A stretch of DNA of 64,000 nucleotides from Lyngbya confervoides BDU141951 (GTDB taxonomy: Bacteria; Cyanobacteriota; Cyanobacteriia; Thermosynechococcales; Thermosynechococcaceae). Shown piece after piece: positions 1 to 7,872 of the stretch (the first letter of the stretch is position 1; each line of letters begins with the position of its first letter). The stretch spans positions 1-64,000 of the forward strand of contig NZ_JTHE03000121.1 of NCBI RefSeq assembly GCF_000817775.3, read 5' to 3'. The position numbers and the translations under genes are program-made. The notes below the pieces were generated by a model. That model was not told the DNA's origin and ran no database searches. It worked only from the letters and a program-made list of their open reading frames with translations.

Positions 1-271
1 GTTGCGGCACTGGGAGAACGTCATCCCGCTGTTCGATTATCCGATGGAGATCCGCAAGGTCATTTACACTACTAATGCGATTGAATCGCTGAATCGGTCC
101 TTGCGCAAGGTGATCAAGACGAAAGCCGTCTTTCCAGATGAAGAGTCAGTATTCAAGCTGATGTACTTGGCGATGAACAACATTTCTAAACGCTGGAGCC
201 GACCGATCAAGGATTGGCGATCCGCCTTGTCTCATTTTGCTATTCTGTTTCCAGAACGCTTTTCAATCTGA
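1..271 (+). pseudogene. IS256-family (mutator-type) transposase, C-terminal fragment cut by the window edge
   Basis: The frame is open to the left edge, so the gene continues outside the window and its true start is not visible. The visible 89 residues include the family's C-terminal signature around '[16 protein letters not shown]', followed by '[19 protein letters not shown]' and the tail '[13 protein letters not shown]'-like '[17 protein letters not shown]'. These are typical of IS256/mutator DDE transposases. Whether the full element is intact cannot be judged. It is followed at about 282-306 by a sequence resembling an IS256-family terminal inverted repeat. Confidence 0.85.
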
Positions 272-281
272 CGAAAGAACC

Positions 282-306
282 TTTACACAAAATTCAGAAC
301 ACTCTC
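282..306. repeat. Putative right terminal inverted repeat of the IS256-family element
   Basis: Just after the transposase stop codon the sequence reads TTTACACAAAATTC and ends with ACACTCTC. IS256-family ends often have this TTTACACA...ACACTC form. I assign it by resemblance and position. The partner left repeat lies outside the window, so neither the exact border nor a target-site duplication can be confirmed. Confidence 0.5.
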
Positions 307-334
307 AGGCTTTTTGAGTTCACCTATACCAGTC

Positions 335-490
335 TTATCCATTCAAGAGTTGTTGCAGCAAGTCTGACAAACTCCGTCGAACCAGCCGTGAAATGCGCTG
401 ACGCAACCTGTTATTCCACCGCTCAATAGGACTGGTTAAACCCGAATCTCCATCCACGGCAAAATGCTGCCCCTGGATGATGAACCGCAC
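335..490 (-). pseudogene. Remnant of an IS1-family transposase, C-terminal region
   Basis: On the minus strand a frame reads 'QHFAVDGDSGLTSPIERWNN' and continues 'RLRQRISRLVRRSLS' before diverging and stopping at 335-337. The stretch GLTxxIERxNxxLRQRxxRLVRxxLS is the conserved C-terminal part of IS1-type transposases. There is no upstream coding part, and the normal end of the protein is missing. I therefore read it as a decayed piece. It lies between the IS256-type end and the DMT transporter gene. Confidence 0.6.
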
Positions 491-505
491 TGAACAGGGC
501 GGGCA

Positions 506-1492
506 TTGTACAATGCAACTCTTTACCCTCCATCTTCCATGCAGTCACAAGAACTCTCCTCTGCCCCCCCGAAGGCTGATCAATCCAGCCTGGTTGCCAT
601 CGCGACCCTCTGCGTTGCCCTACTAGCCGTCTCCTTTGCCCCTATTTTCATCCGCCTGAGTGAAACAGAGCTGGGGGCAAATGCAACGGTTTTAAATCGG
701 CTGCTGGTGTTTCTGTTTGTCTTTGGCCTGGGGCGGCTGGCGTGGCAGCGACTAACCCCTGCGGCCCCAATGGAGGAGGCTCCGTCAGCGCCACCCTTGC
801 AGCAGTGGTTGCTGTTGGGCAGCGTCGGGATTATTTCAATCATCTCCCTGGTTCTGTGGGCCATCTCTCTGCAATACACCACCGTGGCCAAATGCATGTT
901 GCTCAATAACCTGACGCCAATTTTTACCAGTTTGGGCAGCTGGATCCTGTTTGGAAAACGGTTTGATCGCCGATTTTTAATTGGAATGGCGATCGCGCTT
1001 TCGGGGGCTATTGCCCTGGGATTTGAAGATTTATCCAAGGCCGAGGGGCTGTTGATTGGTGACCTTCTTGCCCTACTGTCAGCCGTGTTTCTGGGCACTT
1101 ACTTTCTGGTGGTAGAGCAACTGCGCAGTTCTTTCTCGGCAACCACCATTTTGCTTTGGCGCTGTGCGATTGGCAGTCTGGGATTAATTCCTGTGGTTTT
1201 AGTGCGTGAGCCGCAGATGTTTCCCCGCAGCAGCGTCGCTATTTTTGCTGTGCTGGGGTTAGGCATTATCAGCGAAGGGTTTGGGCAGCGCCTGTTGGCA
1301 GATTGCATGGATCGGCTTTCTTCAAGTTTTGTGGCCTTATTTTTACTGCTTGAGCCGATCGTGAGCGCGATTTTGGCCTGGCTAATCTTCATCGAGAAGT
1401 TAAGTGCCGTCACTTGGGCCGGATTTGCCGTCGTGCTAACGGGAATTTACCTAGCTCAGACCAGTGATGCCGCAATGCATGAAGAATCCTAA
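506..1492 (+). CDS. EamA/DMT-superfamily transporter
   Basis: This predicted inner-membrane exporter has 328 residues and about ten hydrophobic segments in two similar halves, the layout of two EamA repeats. The first half has 'LVAIATLCVALLAVSFAPIF' and 'TTVAKCMLLNNLTPIFTSLG'; the second has 'LLLEPIVSAILAWLIF' near its end, a common EamA signature. The substrate cannot be read from sequence; the family exports amino acids, nucleotides and other metabolites. The ATG at 506 leaves a long N-terminus before the first membrane segment, and the methionine at 539 (MQSQELSS) is an equally good start. The gene stands alone and is followed by a strong hairpin terminator at 1503-1526. Confidence 0.8.
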   Translation: MYNATLYPPSSMQSQELSSAPPKADQSSLVAIATLCVALLAVSFAPIFIRLSETELGANATVLNRLLVFLFVFGLGRLAWQRLTPAAPMEEAPSAPPLQQWLLLGSVGIISIISLVLWAISLQYTTVAKCMLLNNLTPIFTSLGSWILFGKRFDRRFLIGMAIALSGAIALGFEDLSKAEGLLIGDLLALLSAVFLGTYFLVVEQLRSSFSATTILLWRCAIGSLGLIPVVLVREPQMFPRSSVAIFAVLGLGIISEGFGQRLLADCMDRLSSSFVALFLLLEPIVSAILAWLIFIEKLSAVTWAGFAVVLTGIYLAQTSDAAMHEES

Positions 1493-1502
1493 AAAAATGA
1501 TT

Positions 1503-1526
1503 AAAGGGGCATGACATGCCCCTTTT
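1503..1526. terminator. Rho-independent terminator-like hairpin after the DMT transporter gene
   Basis: AAAGGGGCATG and CATGCCCCTTT form perfect 11-base arms around a single A, followed by T residues on the plus strand and preceded by an A-run that serves the minus strand. It starts 11 bases after the transporter stop codon and faces the convergent DUF1830 gene. It could terminate both genes. Confidence 0.75.
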
Positions 1527-1586
1527 AGACAAATGGTTCCACGGATTAAAGCTTTGTTCTAAAACTGAGTTGTTAGGGGTGCAACA

Positions 1587-2018
1587 CTAGGATGTACGAC
1601 CCATTATGGGTTTTTCGTTAATATCCTTAGCCTCAAGCTCAAGATCTTTTATGAGGTGGGGGGGGATCCCAGAGGGGGGATCTTGGGCTTCCACTGCGGA
1701 CAGTTCATTGCGATATTCAAGCTGCTGAAGGTCCCGCTGCTGCTGCGCCTGGTCAACCGTTTGGTTCTCAATTCGTAGACGCGTACAGGGAATCGTATCG
1801 GATAAGATAGCGCTGGCCATCATGCCCGTATGGATCTCCAGTTTGGCTTCCAGGGGAGCCTCGAAAATGAGACGCTGTCCTGGAAACACGACTCGTTCAA
1901 AATACCAGTTGGAAATATTCGTAATCCGAGCAATCTGAATGGAGCTTGTGGCATTGATATAGCTAAGGACGGCAAAACCGCGTTCACCGTCCGGTAAAGC
2001 ATCTAAGGATTGAAACAT
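1587..2018 (-). CDS. DUF1830 domain protein
   Basis: This 143-residue soluble protein has the DUF1830 core at about residues 15-85: 'YINATSSIQIARITNI', 'NWYFERVVFPGQRLIFEA', and 'LEIHTGMMASAILSDTIPC'. DUF1830 is a small cyanobacterial family of unknown function, usually 70-100 residues long. Here a charged, glutamine-rich tail of about 55 residues is added ('VDQAQQQRDLQQLEYRNEL...'). The ATG start at 2018 fits the domain boundary. No operon partner lies nearby. Family assignment comes from recognised motifs; no function is proposed. Confidence 0.8.
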   Translation of the reverse strand: MFQSLDALPDGERGFAVLSYINATSSIQIARITNISNWYFERVVFPGQRLIFEAPLEAKLEIHTGMMASAILSDTIPCTRLRIENQTVDQAQQQRDLQQLEYRNELSAVEAQDPPSGIPPHLIKDLELEAKDINEKPIMGRTS

Positions 2019-2491
2019 GATTATTAAGAAAAAACTTTTTTCGAGTGATCCGTCGTATGTTTCTTAAGATAGCAGTTGCTTTCCAAGCGGATTGTCGCAA
2101 ACAATACGAACCTTGACAGATTGCTGATCATTCTCTTAAACGCCTTGGGCTAAAAACTCGATCTCCAGGTTGGATGATAAGGCTGTGGATTCAGACATTA
2201 TGCTGGGGCGGATGCCCAGAAAGGGCTGAAATCAAGGCCCAGCCAGTCAATCTGGGGCGATCGCCCCAGATTAGGGCTCTGAGGAGACCGCCCCTCCCTC
2301 CGCCTTCAGGAGCCCAATTCCCCCTTGGCGCAGCTGATTTTTTGGATTAGAGGCCAGCCCGTTGCGAGGATGAGGTGGCAATGACCGGAGACCACCTCCG
2401 GCCTTGAGCAAGTCTATCGCGGCCCTAGATGTGGTTCAAACCTTCACGATTGATGTTTGGCGGAAAACGGCGAAAATGTTTACAGCGAAGA
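2019..2491. other. Divergent intergenic region with a HIP1-centred palindrome
   Basis: This 470-base gap lies between the minus-strand DUF1830 gene and the plus-strand glycosidase gene, so it should hold both promoters. I see no convincing coding frame or RNA gene. Its clearest structure is a perfect 24-base palindrome at 2249-2272 built around GCGATCGC, listed separately. Confidence 0.6.
2249..2272. repeat. Perfect 24-bp palindrome centred on HIP1
   Basis: The half-site AATCTGGGGCGA is followed directly by its exact reverse complement, with the HIP1 octamer GCGATCGC at 2257-2264 in the middle. HIP1 is very frequent in cyanobacterial genomes, but the symmetry here extends eight bases further on each side. 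It could be an operator, a cruciform or a hairpin in a leader RNA. Confidence 0.8.
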
Positions 2492-3721
2492 ATGAGAACC
2501 CTGGCGATTGTTTTAGTCGCTTGCTGGTTGACCCTGTCCCTATGGCAAGCTCCCAGGGTGCGCCAGCAGAGCGATGGGCAAAGCGAACTTCGTGGCATTT
2601 GGCTGACGAACTATGGCGCCCTGCTGACCTATTACACGACGCAGCTAGACGAAACAGTCGCAACCCTAGCCAAACACCATTTAAATACCCTCTATCCCGC
2701 GGTCTGGAACCGGGGGAAGGCGCTGCATAGAAGTCGAGTGCTTCAGCATGCCCAGCAAAGAGAGGCCAAGTTTCCTGTCCCCTGGGGAAGCCCGCCGGAT
2801 CCTCTGGCAGGACTGGTGCATCAAGCCCATCGTCAGCACCTACGCATTATTCCCTGGTTTGAGTATGGCCTTTGGGTTCCCACCAGCTCTGCGATCGCCC
2901 AGGCCCATCCCGATTGGTTGACCACCACGCAAACCGGACGTCAGACACTTGATTCCCCCCCCAGCCCTACTGGGTTGCCGCCCTGGTTACGCGCTATGCA
3001 ACAGGAATGGACAGGCAGTAACCAGGCCTGGCTCAATCCCTGCCACCCAGGGGTGCAGCAGTTTTTAATTGATTTAGTGACGGAAGTGGTTCAAAACTAC
3101 GAAGTTGACGGAATTCAGCTAGACGATCACTTTGGGCTCCCCCATGAATTTGGCTACGACCCGCTTACCCAAAAGCAATATCGTCAGGAACACCAGGGGC
3201 TCCCCCCTCCCCATGACCCCCAAGATCCAGCCTGGGTTGCATGGCGCGCTGAAAAGATCACGCAGCTCATGGTCAAGCTGGTAGAGGCCGTGCGCCAGAT
3301 CAACCCGCAGGCGGTCATTTCCCTCTCACCCCATCCACCACAGTTTGCCTATCAGCGCTATCTTCAAGCCTGGCCGCACTGGATAGAATTGGGGCTAATC
3401 GACGAAGTGGTGGTGCAACTGTACCGTCCCACCCTGTCCAGCCTCAGGGCAGAACTGTCAGATCCGACCCTTTTATCCCTTGCATCTCGGATTCCCCTGA
3501 GCGTCGGTCTCTATACCGGTCCAATTCAAAGTCCCAAATCCATCGATCAGATTCAACAAGAGGTTGATCAGGTACGCACAGCAGGCTACCGGGGCGTCGC
3601 TTTCTTTTGCTGGGAAACCACGCTCTGGATCTTTAAAGCGAGCTCTGCTACCCGTGTCCAGCAAACCTTTGAACAACTTTTTGCCTCCCCTCACCCCCCG
3701 TCTAAATCGACCCTTTCCTAA
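2492..3721 (+). CDS. Secreted family 10-like glycosyl hydrolase (GHL10/DUF187 type)
   Basis: From the ATG at 2492 the protein has 409 residues and begins with a signal peptide, 'MRTLAIVLVACWLTLSLWQA'. An earlier start at 2429 would add 21 residues before the signal. The catalytic domain opens with 'LRGIWLTNYGALL' and continues with 'LNTLYPAVWNRGKALH', 'IIPWFEYGL', 'AWLNPCHPGVQQFLIDLVTE' and 'YEVDGIQLDDHFGLP'. This is the TIM-barrel pattern of GHL10 proteins, which hydrolyse or bind cell-wall or exported glycans. The likely acidic residues are in 'EYG' and 'LDDH'. The exact substrate is unknown. The stop codon touches a 17-bp tandem repeat array. Confidence 0.85.
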   Translation: MRTLAIVLVACWLTLSLWQAPRVRQQSDGQSELRGIWLTNYGALLTYYTTQLDETVATLAKHHLNTLYPAVWNRGKALHRSRVLQHAQQREAKFPVPWGSPPDPLAGLVHQAHRQHLRIIPWFEYGLWVPTSSAIAQAHPDWLTTTQTGRQTLDSPPSPTGLPPWLRAMQQEWTGSNQAWLNPCHPGVQQFLIDLVTEVVQNYEVDGIQLDDHFGLPHEFGYDPLTQKQYRQEHQGLPPPHDPQDPAWVAWRAEKITQLMVKLVEAVRQINPQAVISLSPHPPQFAYQRYLQAWPHWIELGLIDEVVVQLYRPTLSSLRAELSDPTLLSLASRIPLSVGLYTGPIQSPKSIDQIQQEVDQVRTAGYRGVAFFCWETTLWIFKASSATRVQQTFEQLFASPHPPSKSTLS

Positions 3722-3822
3722 CCCGTGAGGGCACCTAATCCGTAAGAACACCTAATCCGTAAGAACACCTAACCCGTGAGGGCACCTAATCCGTGAGGGC
3801 ACCTAATCCGTGAGGGCACCTA
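3721..3822. repeat. Six tandem copies of a 17-bp repeat
   Basis: The unit ATCCGTGAGGGCACCTA occurs six times head to tail. Copies 2 and 3 read ATCCGTAAGAACACCTA, and copies 1 and 4 start with ACCC in place of ATCC. The array begins at the last base of the glycosidase stop codon and runs 20 bases into the minus-strand gene at 3803-4255. Because 17 is not a multiple of three, gain or loss of copies would shift any frame through it. Confidence 0.9.
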
Positions 3823-4255
3823 GGGGAATGAGGTTGCAGTCTAGAATTTTGCCCAGCAGCGGCTCACCGAGCTTGGTAATGACAATGGCGCGTAGTTTTG
3901 GATTGGCCTTAACATCGTTGAGAACCTGACTCTCGATGGAGTCCGTATCGCGGTTTGGATTTGCGGAATCAGCTTGGGCGTTATCCAAAAGCGTATTAAA
4001 GTCGGCACAGGAGGAAGAGTTGAGTTTTGTTGCTAGCTGGTCACTGAGCTGATTGACCAAGTCAGTGGCCACCTCTTCTGGAAGGGCCGGTTCCTGTGCC
4101 AGAAGCATGGAGGTGGGCGAGGCGAGAGTCCGGGGGGTGTCGATCTGCTCCTCCCCGGCTACGGCGGTGCTACTCAGTCCACCCAGAGACAGCCCTAAAG
4201 CGGTGATCACAACCCAGAAAGATCGCGGGTTAGCTAAAGATAGAATCGGGCGCAT
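3803..4255 (-). CDS. Small secreted protein of unknown function
   Basis: This 150-residue protein has an N-terminal hydrophobic stretch at about residues 11-33 ending 'SSTAVAGEE', which looks like a signal peptide. The mature part is acidic and helical, with 'LVNQLSDQLATKLNSSSCADFNTLL' split by two cysteines (near residues 103 and 139) that could form a disulfide in the periplasm. I do not recognise a named domain. The last residues, 'LGALTD', and the stop codon are encoded by the 17-bp tandem repeat, so the C-terminus may have changed recently. The ATG at 4255 is supported by the signal peptide. Confidence 0.6.
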   Translation of the reverse strand: MRPILSLANPRSFWVVITALGLSLGGLSSTAVAGEEQIDTPRTLASPTSMLLAQEPALPEEVATDLVNQLSDQLATKLNSSSCADFNTLLDNAQADSANPNRDTDSIESQVLNDVKANPKLRAIVITKLGEPLLGKILDCNLIPLGALTD

Positions 4256-4368
4256 GGTTCATCTCTCCTTGTTCAGAATGATGCTTGGGGATGATTCCGC
4301 ACACCCACAACGGCCCTGCAAAAACGGCTCTGTGAGCATGGGAGGATTCTCCACATCCTTTTATCATT

Positions 4369-5568
4369 CTACCGATCCTGTCCTTGATACCAATGGGATA
4401 AAGTCACTTGATAGATTTGCTGCCAGGAAAGTTGTTGCTCCTGGGCAATTCGTAAACAATCTTCATATTCAGGCTGTATATTACAGACGCGGCCATGCAG
4501 ATAGGCCACCTTCACGGCCACGGTTCCGTAAGGCGTTTCGGTGGACTGCATCTCCCGCTTGAGAATGCGGCGGCTCTGATGCGATCGCCGGATACCTAAG
4601 GTGGTGGTTTCTGCAAACAAAATGGTTTCGCAAGCCTCTACCTGACTGGGCAGGCACAGGACTGAAATGAGCAGTCCGGGACGCTGCTTTTTCATTCCCA
4701 CCGCCTGGGTCCACACGTCCAAGGCCCCCAAGGCAAGCAGACGATCGAACACCAGCCCCATGCCCTGGGGGTTGAGGTCATCGACTTGGGTTTCCAGCAC
4801 AATGACCTCCTCGAGGGCATCCACATCGTCTGCTGGGCTTTCCCCAAGCCAGAGCCGGAGAGCGTTAGGGCAAGGTAAATGGCGTTGACCTGCTCCCAGG
4901 CCAATCTCTTGGATCTGCATAGCTGGGGGCGGTCCGAAGGTCTGGGCAAGGGTAACAGCGATCGCGGCCCCTGTGGGCGTCACCAGTTCCCCCTCGATCC
5001 CGCTGTGGTAGATCGGCACCGATCGCTGTGCCCAGAGTTCTAGAACGGCGGGCACGGGCACGGGCAGCGTTCCGTGGGCAGCCCGAACGGTGCCTCCGCC
5101 CGTGGGCAAGGCCGAGCAGTAAATCTGATCCACCTTCAGCCAATGTAGGCCCAGGCAGGTGCCCACGACGTCAATCATCGCATCCACCGCCCCCACTTCA
5201 TGGAAATGAACAGCCTCGGGGGGCACCCCATGCACCGATCCCTCTGCGATCGCTAAATTTTGAAAAACCTTTAGACTCCAGGTAGTGACCTGCGGCGGTA
5301 GCTGGGCCGACGTCAGGATCTGTTGAATCTCTCCGAGATGTCGATGGGGGTGAGGGCCGCTGGTTTTCACCTGTACCTGGGTTGCCTGCTGTCCCCCACG
5401 CTGTACGCGCTTGACGGTTAGTTGATACTCTGAAGAAAGGGAAAGTTGAGCTAACTGAGCCTGGAGGAAGTCCACAGGCACTCCCACGTCAACAAGCGCT
5501 CCTAGACACATATCTCCTGCGATTCCCGTTGGGCAATCAAAGTAAACAAGCTTGGGCATGGGGGTCAC
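4369..5568 (-). CDS. larC: LarC, nickel insertion protein for the nickel-pincer nucleotide cofactor
   Basis: LarC inserts Ni(II) into pyridinium-3,5-bisthiocarboxylic acid mononucleotide, the last step of nickel-pincer cofactor synthesis. The 399-residue length fits the family. Motifs seen: 'LVYFDCPTGIAGDMCLGALVD' at the N-terminus, 'AVHFHEVGAVDAMIDVVG' (H-x-H-E, metal region), 'ELVTPTGAAI', and the C-terminal 'ETQVDDLNPQGMG' and 'KKQRPGLLISVL'. The start may be the methionine four codons in (MPKLVYFD). larB and larE are not in this window, so the pathway must be completed elsewhere or the protein serves another nickel role. The gene is divergent from the TsaC/YciO gene, 39 bases away. Confidence 0.88.
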   Translation of the reverse strand: MTPMPKLVYFDCPTGIAGDMCLGALVDVGVPVDFLQAQLAQLSLSSEYQLTVKRVQRGGQQATQVQVKTSGPHPHRHLGEIQQILTSAQLPPQVTTWSLKVFQNLAIAEGSVHGVPPEAVHFHEVGAVDAMIDVVGTCLGLHWLKVDQIYCSALPTGGGTVRAAHGTLPVPVPAVLELWAQRSVPIYHSGIEGELVTPTGAAIAVTLAQTFGPPPAMQIQEIGLGAGQRHLPCPNALRLWLGESPADDVDALEEVIVLETQVDDLNPQGMGLVFDRLLALGALDVWTQAVGMKKQRPGLLISVLCLPSQVEACETILFAETTTLGIRRSHQSRRILKREMQSTETPYGTVAVKVAYLHGRVCNIQPEYEDCLRIAQEQQLSWQQIYQVTLSHWYQGQDR

Positions 5569-5607
5569 GGAGACTTTTTATCGTTCACCTTATGATGGCA
5601 GATTTTA

Positions 5608-6267
5608 ATGGCGCGTCTTTTCACCTTGCATCCAGAGAATCCCCAGCAGCGCACCGTGGATCAAATCTGTCAAGATTTGGCAGCAGGGGCAGTGATGCTT
5701 TACCCCACCGATACCGTCTACGCTATTGGCTGCGATCTCAACTCTAAGTCTGCGATTCAGCGGGTGCGGCAGCTTAAACAGCTCTCCAACGATAAGCCTG
5801 TCACCTTCCTATGCTCCTCGCTCTCGAATATTTCCCAATATGCCTATGTCAAGGATCCGGCCTACCGGCTCATGCGGCGGCTCATTCCGGGTCCCTATAC
5901 CTTTATTTTGCCCGCAACTAAGCTGGTTCCTAAGATTATTCTGAATCCTAAGCGGAAAACAACGGGGATTCGCGTCCCGGATCATGTTCTCTGTCAGTCC
6001 TTACTGACCACCCTGGACCATCCCATCGTCTCAACCTCGGCACGGCTTCCAGAGGGCATGCATCACTCCTTTAGCGCCACCCGCAGTCCGGACAATACCG
6101 TGGAGCTGTTTGATGCCTTTGACCCCCTGGTCGATATCCTGGTCGATATTGACCAGGAACCCACGGACGCCCCCTCCACAATGGTTGATTTGTGCGGAGA
6201 TAACCCGATTCTGCTTAGAAAAGGGTTAGGCTGGGAAAAAATAGAGGGACTTGGGATCTCAGAGTAA
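5608..6267 (+). CDS. Threonylcarbamoyl-AMP synthase family protein (TsaC/Sua5/YciO)
   Basis: This 219-residue YrdC-fold protein belongs to the family that makes threonylcarbamoyl-adenylate for the t6A37 tRNA modification. Motifs: 'LYPTDTVYAIGCDL', 'LKQLSNDKPVTFLCSSLSNI', 'RLIPGPYTFILPAT', 'TTGIRVPDH' and 'PIVSTSA'. The 'KQLSNDKP' and 'LSNISQYA' details look closer to the YciO branch than to the core TsaC enzyme. I therefore leave the symbol blank. The ATG at 5608 starts close to the domain. The stop overlaps the TTG-started frame of the M16 gene by 17 bases, suggesting cotranscription if that distal start is used. Confidence 0.82.
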   Translation: MARLFTLHPENPQQRTVDQICQDLAAGAVMLYPTDTVYAIGCDLNSKSAIQRVRQLKQLSNDKPVTFLCSSLSNISQYAYVKDPAYRLMRRLIPGPYTFILPATKLVPKIILNPKRKTTGIRVPDHVLCQSLLTTLDHPIVSTSARLPEGMHHSFSATRSPDNTVELFDAFDPLVDILVDIDQEPTDAPSTMVDLCGDNPILLRKGLGWEKIEGLGISE

Positions 6268-7618
6268 GAAACTTGAGAGTAAAAAACTTGATGGAGTTCG
6301 ATCATCCCCAACCCCTCACTTGGTATCCCGCTTGCTGACTGCTTCCTCAACAGTGCCCCTGCGCCCCTATCGATATTCATTTCCCAATGGCCTTGTTTTA
6401 CTGGTCACCCCCAACCCCGCGGTGGATGTCGTGGCGGCTCGGTTTCTGATGGACGCGGGAATTCGTCGGGAAGACGTCAACGGATGGGGACTCTCTCACC
6501 TCGTTGCTAGCGTGATCACCAAAGGCAGCGCTGCTTACTCCTCGGTGGACGTTGCCCAAATTGTGGAGTCCATGGGGGCAAGCCTCGGCACGGACACCGC
6601 CCCCGACTACGCGGTGCTGAGCCTGAAGGCCGTCTCTGAGGATTTCGAACCCCTGCTGGCTTTGGCCGCGGAGGTGATGCGATCGCCCACATTTCCAGCC
6701 CAGGAACTGGAAATAGAGCGTCAAATTACCCTGCAAGCGATTGCCGCCCGTCAGGAGCAGCCCCTTGCCCTGGCCTTGCGTCCGCTGCAGGAGGCGATCT
6801 ATGGAACACATCCCTATGCCCAAAGCAGCTATGGCACCTTAGAAACGGTACAAAACTTACAGGTTGACGATTTAAGGTCGTTTCATCAACGGTATTTTCG
6901 CCCAGACAAGACCGTGGTGAGTGTGGCTGGTAATATTGACCCTGAACAGGCCTTCCGTTGGGTGGAACGCTACTGGGGAGACTGGCCCCCCCCTCAGCGG
7001 GCTGTTCCCGATCCCCCGGTGCCGCTGCCTGCAGCGAGACAAGCACCTGTGGAGATTCTCACCCCCCAACCCACGCAGCAGTCCATCATTGCCTTTGGGT
7101 ATTTGGGGGTGTCAGTTCACCATCCCGACTACTGGGGATTAAAGCTGCTGCTGACCCATCTGTGCAACGGCCTGTCAAGTCGGCTGTTTCTGGAGCTACG
7201 CGAAAGGCAAGGGCTGGCCTACGAGGTTTCTGGGTTTTTCCCAACGCGCCAGGATCCAGCCTCCTGGGTAATTTATTTGGGCACCCGGCCAAGTCAAACT
7301 CAAGTGGCTTACGAACAGCTGCGACAAGAGATCACTCAGCTTGTCCAAAACGACCTTTCGAGGGAAGACCTGACGATGGCCCAGCAAAAGCTCATAGGGC
7401 AATACACCCTCAACAAACAAACCAATGCCCAACTGGCCCAGCTGTTTGGCTGGTACGAACACCTAGGCTTGGGAGAGGAGTACGATGGAGCCTATGCCAG
7501 CTGCATCCAGGCGGTGGATCTGGCGACGATCCAGCGCATTGCCGCCACCTACCTGACAATTCCCGTCTGTTCCATTGTGGGGCCTGAGGCCATTCTGGAT
7601 AAATTGCAGACCCCCTAA
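6251..7618 (+). CDS. M16-family peptidase homologue lacking the zinc-binding motif
   Basis: M16 metallopeptidases have an HxxEH zinc motif near the N-terminus. At the equivalent place this 455-residue protein reads 'WGLSHLVASVITKGS', so the second histidine and the glutamate are lost. The rest of the fold is present: 'YFRPDKTVVSVAGNI' and the C-terminal 'LSSRLFLELRERQGLAYEVSGFF' loop. It is best seen as the non-catalytic partner of an M16 pair, a known cyanobacterial subtype; the catalytic partner is not in this window. The longest frame starts with TTG at 6251; conserved sequence begins around 'RPYRYSFPNGL', so a GTG about 34 codons downstream is a real alternative. The stop overlaps that of sipA by three bases, convergently. 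Confidence 0.8.
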   Translation: MGSQSKKLESKKLDGVRSSPTPHLVSRLLTASSTVPLRPYRYSFPNGLVLLVTPNPAVDVVAARFLMDAGIRREDVNGWGLSHLVASVITKGSAAYSSVDVAQIVESMGASLGTDTAPDYAVLSLKAVSEDFEPLLALAAEVMRSPTFPAQELEIERQITLQAIAARQEQPLALALRPLQEAIYGTHPYAQSSYGTLETVQNLQVDDLRSFHQRYFRPDKTVVSVAGNIDPEQAFRWVERYWGDWPPPQRAVPDPPVPLPAARQAPVEILTPQPTQQSIIAFGYLGVSVHHPDYWGLKLLLTHLCNGLSSRLFLELRERQGLAYEVSGFFPTRQDPASWVIYLGTRPSQTQVAYEQLRQEITQLVQNDLSREDLTMAQQKLIGQYTLNKQTNAQLAQLFGWYEHLGLGEEYDGAYASCIQAVDLATIQRIAATYLTIPVCSIVGPEAILDKLQTP

Positions 7619-7872
7619 GGGGATTCACCAGCCGAATATGAATCCACAGGCTCGGCATCAATTCGCTCCACATAGTCACCCTGAAGAAGATAGGCTCCCT
7701 TTTTAAATCGAATGCTCCATTCGTTGCCAGGCTGTCGTCCCAAAATGACTCCTTCCTCTCCGAGGCTCAAGACCGTCGGTGGGCGCAGCATGGGCATCGG
7801 CTCTGCGGTTTTAACGTAAGCGGGCAGCGCGATCAACCGCACGCGATCGCCCGTGGTCAGTTCGTCAGCCAT
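7615..7872 (-). CDS. sipA: SipA, NblS-interacting regulatory protein (DUF3148)
   Basis: This 85-residue SH3-like protein matches the cyanobacterial SipA family: 'GDRVRLIALPAYVKTAEPMPMLRPP', then 'LGEEGVILGRQPGNEWSIRFKKGAYLL' and 'YVERI'. In Synechococcus SipA binds the histidine kinase NblS and enhances its activity toward RpaB-type regulators of high-light and nutrient stress. I place the start at the ATG at 7872 because the domain begins there; the open frame extends upstream to 8079 without conserved sequence. It is convergent with the M16 gene and divergent from the ClC gene. Confidence 0.85.
   Translation of the reverse strand: MADELTTGDRVRLIALPAYVKTAEPMPMLRPPTVLSLGEEGVILGRQPGNEWSIRFKKGAYLLQGDYVERIDAEPVDSYSAGESP

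Noticed and set aside
2404-2730. 108-codon plus-strand frame overlapping the glycosidase start
   Set aside because: It overlaps the signal peptide and catalytic domain start of the glycosidase in a different frame and shows no motif.
3721-3822. CRISPR array
   Set aside because: The units are 17 bases, directly abutting with no spacers, and there are no cas genes.
6958-7587. Long open frame overlapping the M16 gene in another frame
   Set aside because: It is a shadow frame rich in Pro, Ser and Arg; the overlapping M16 frame has clear family motifs.
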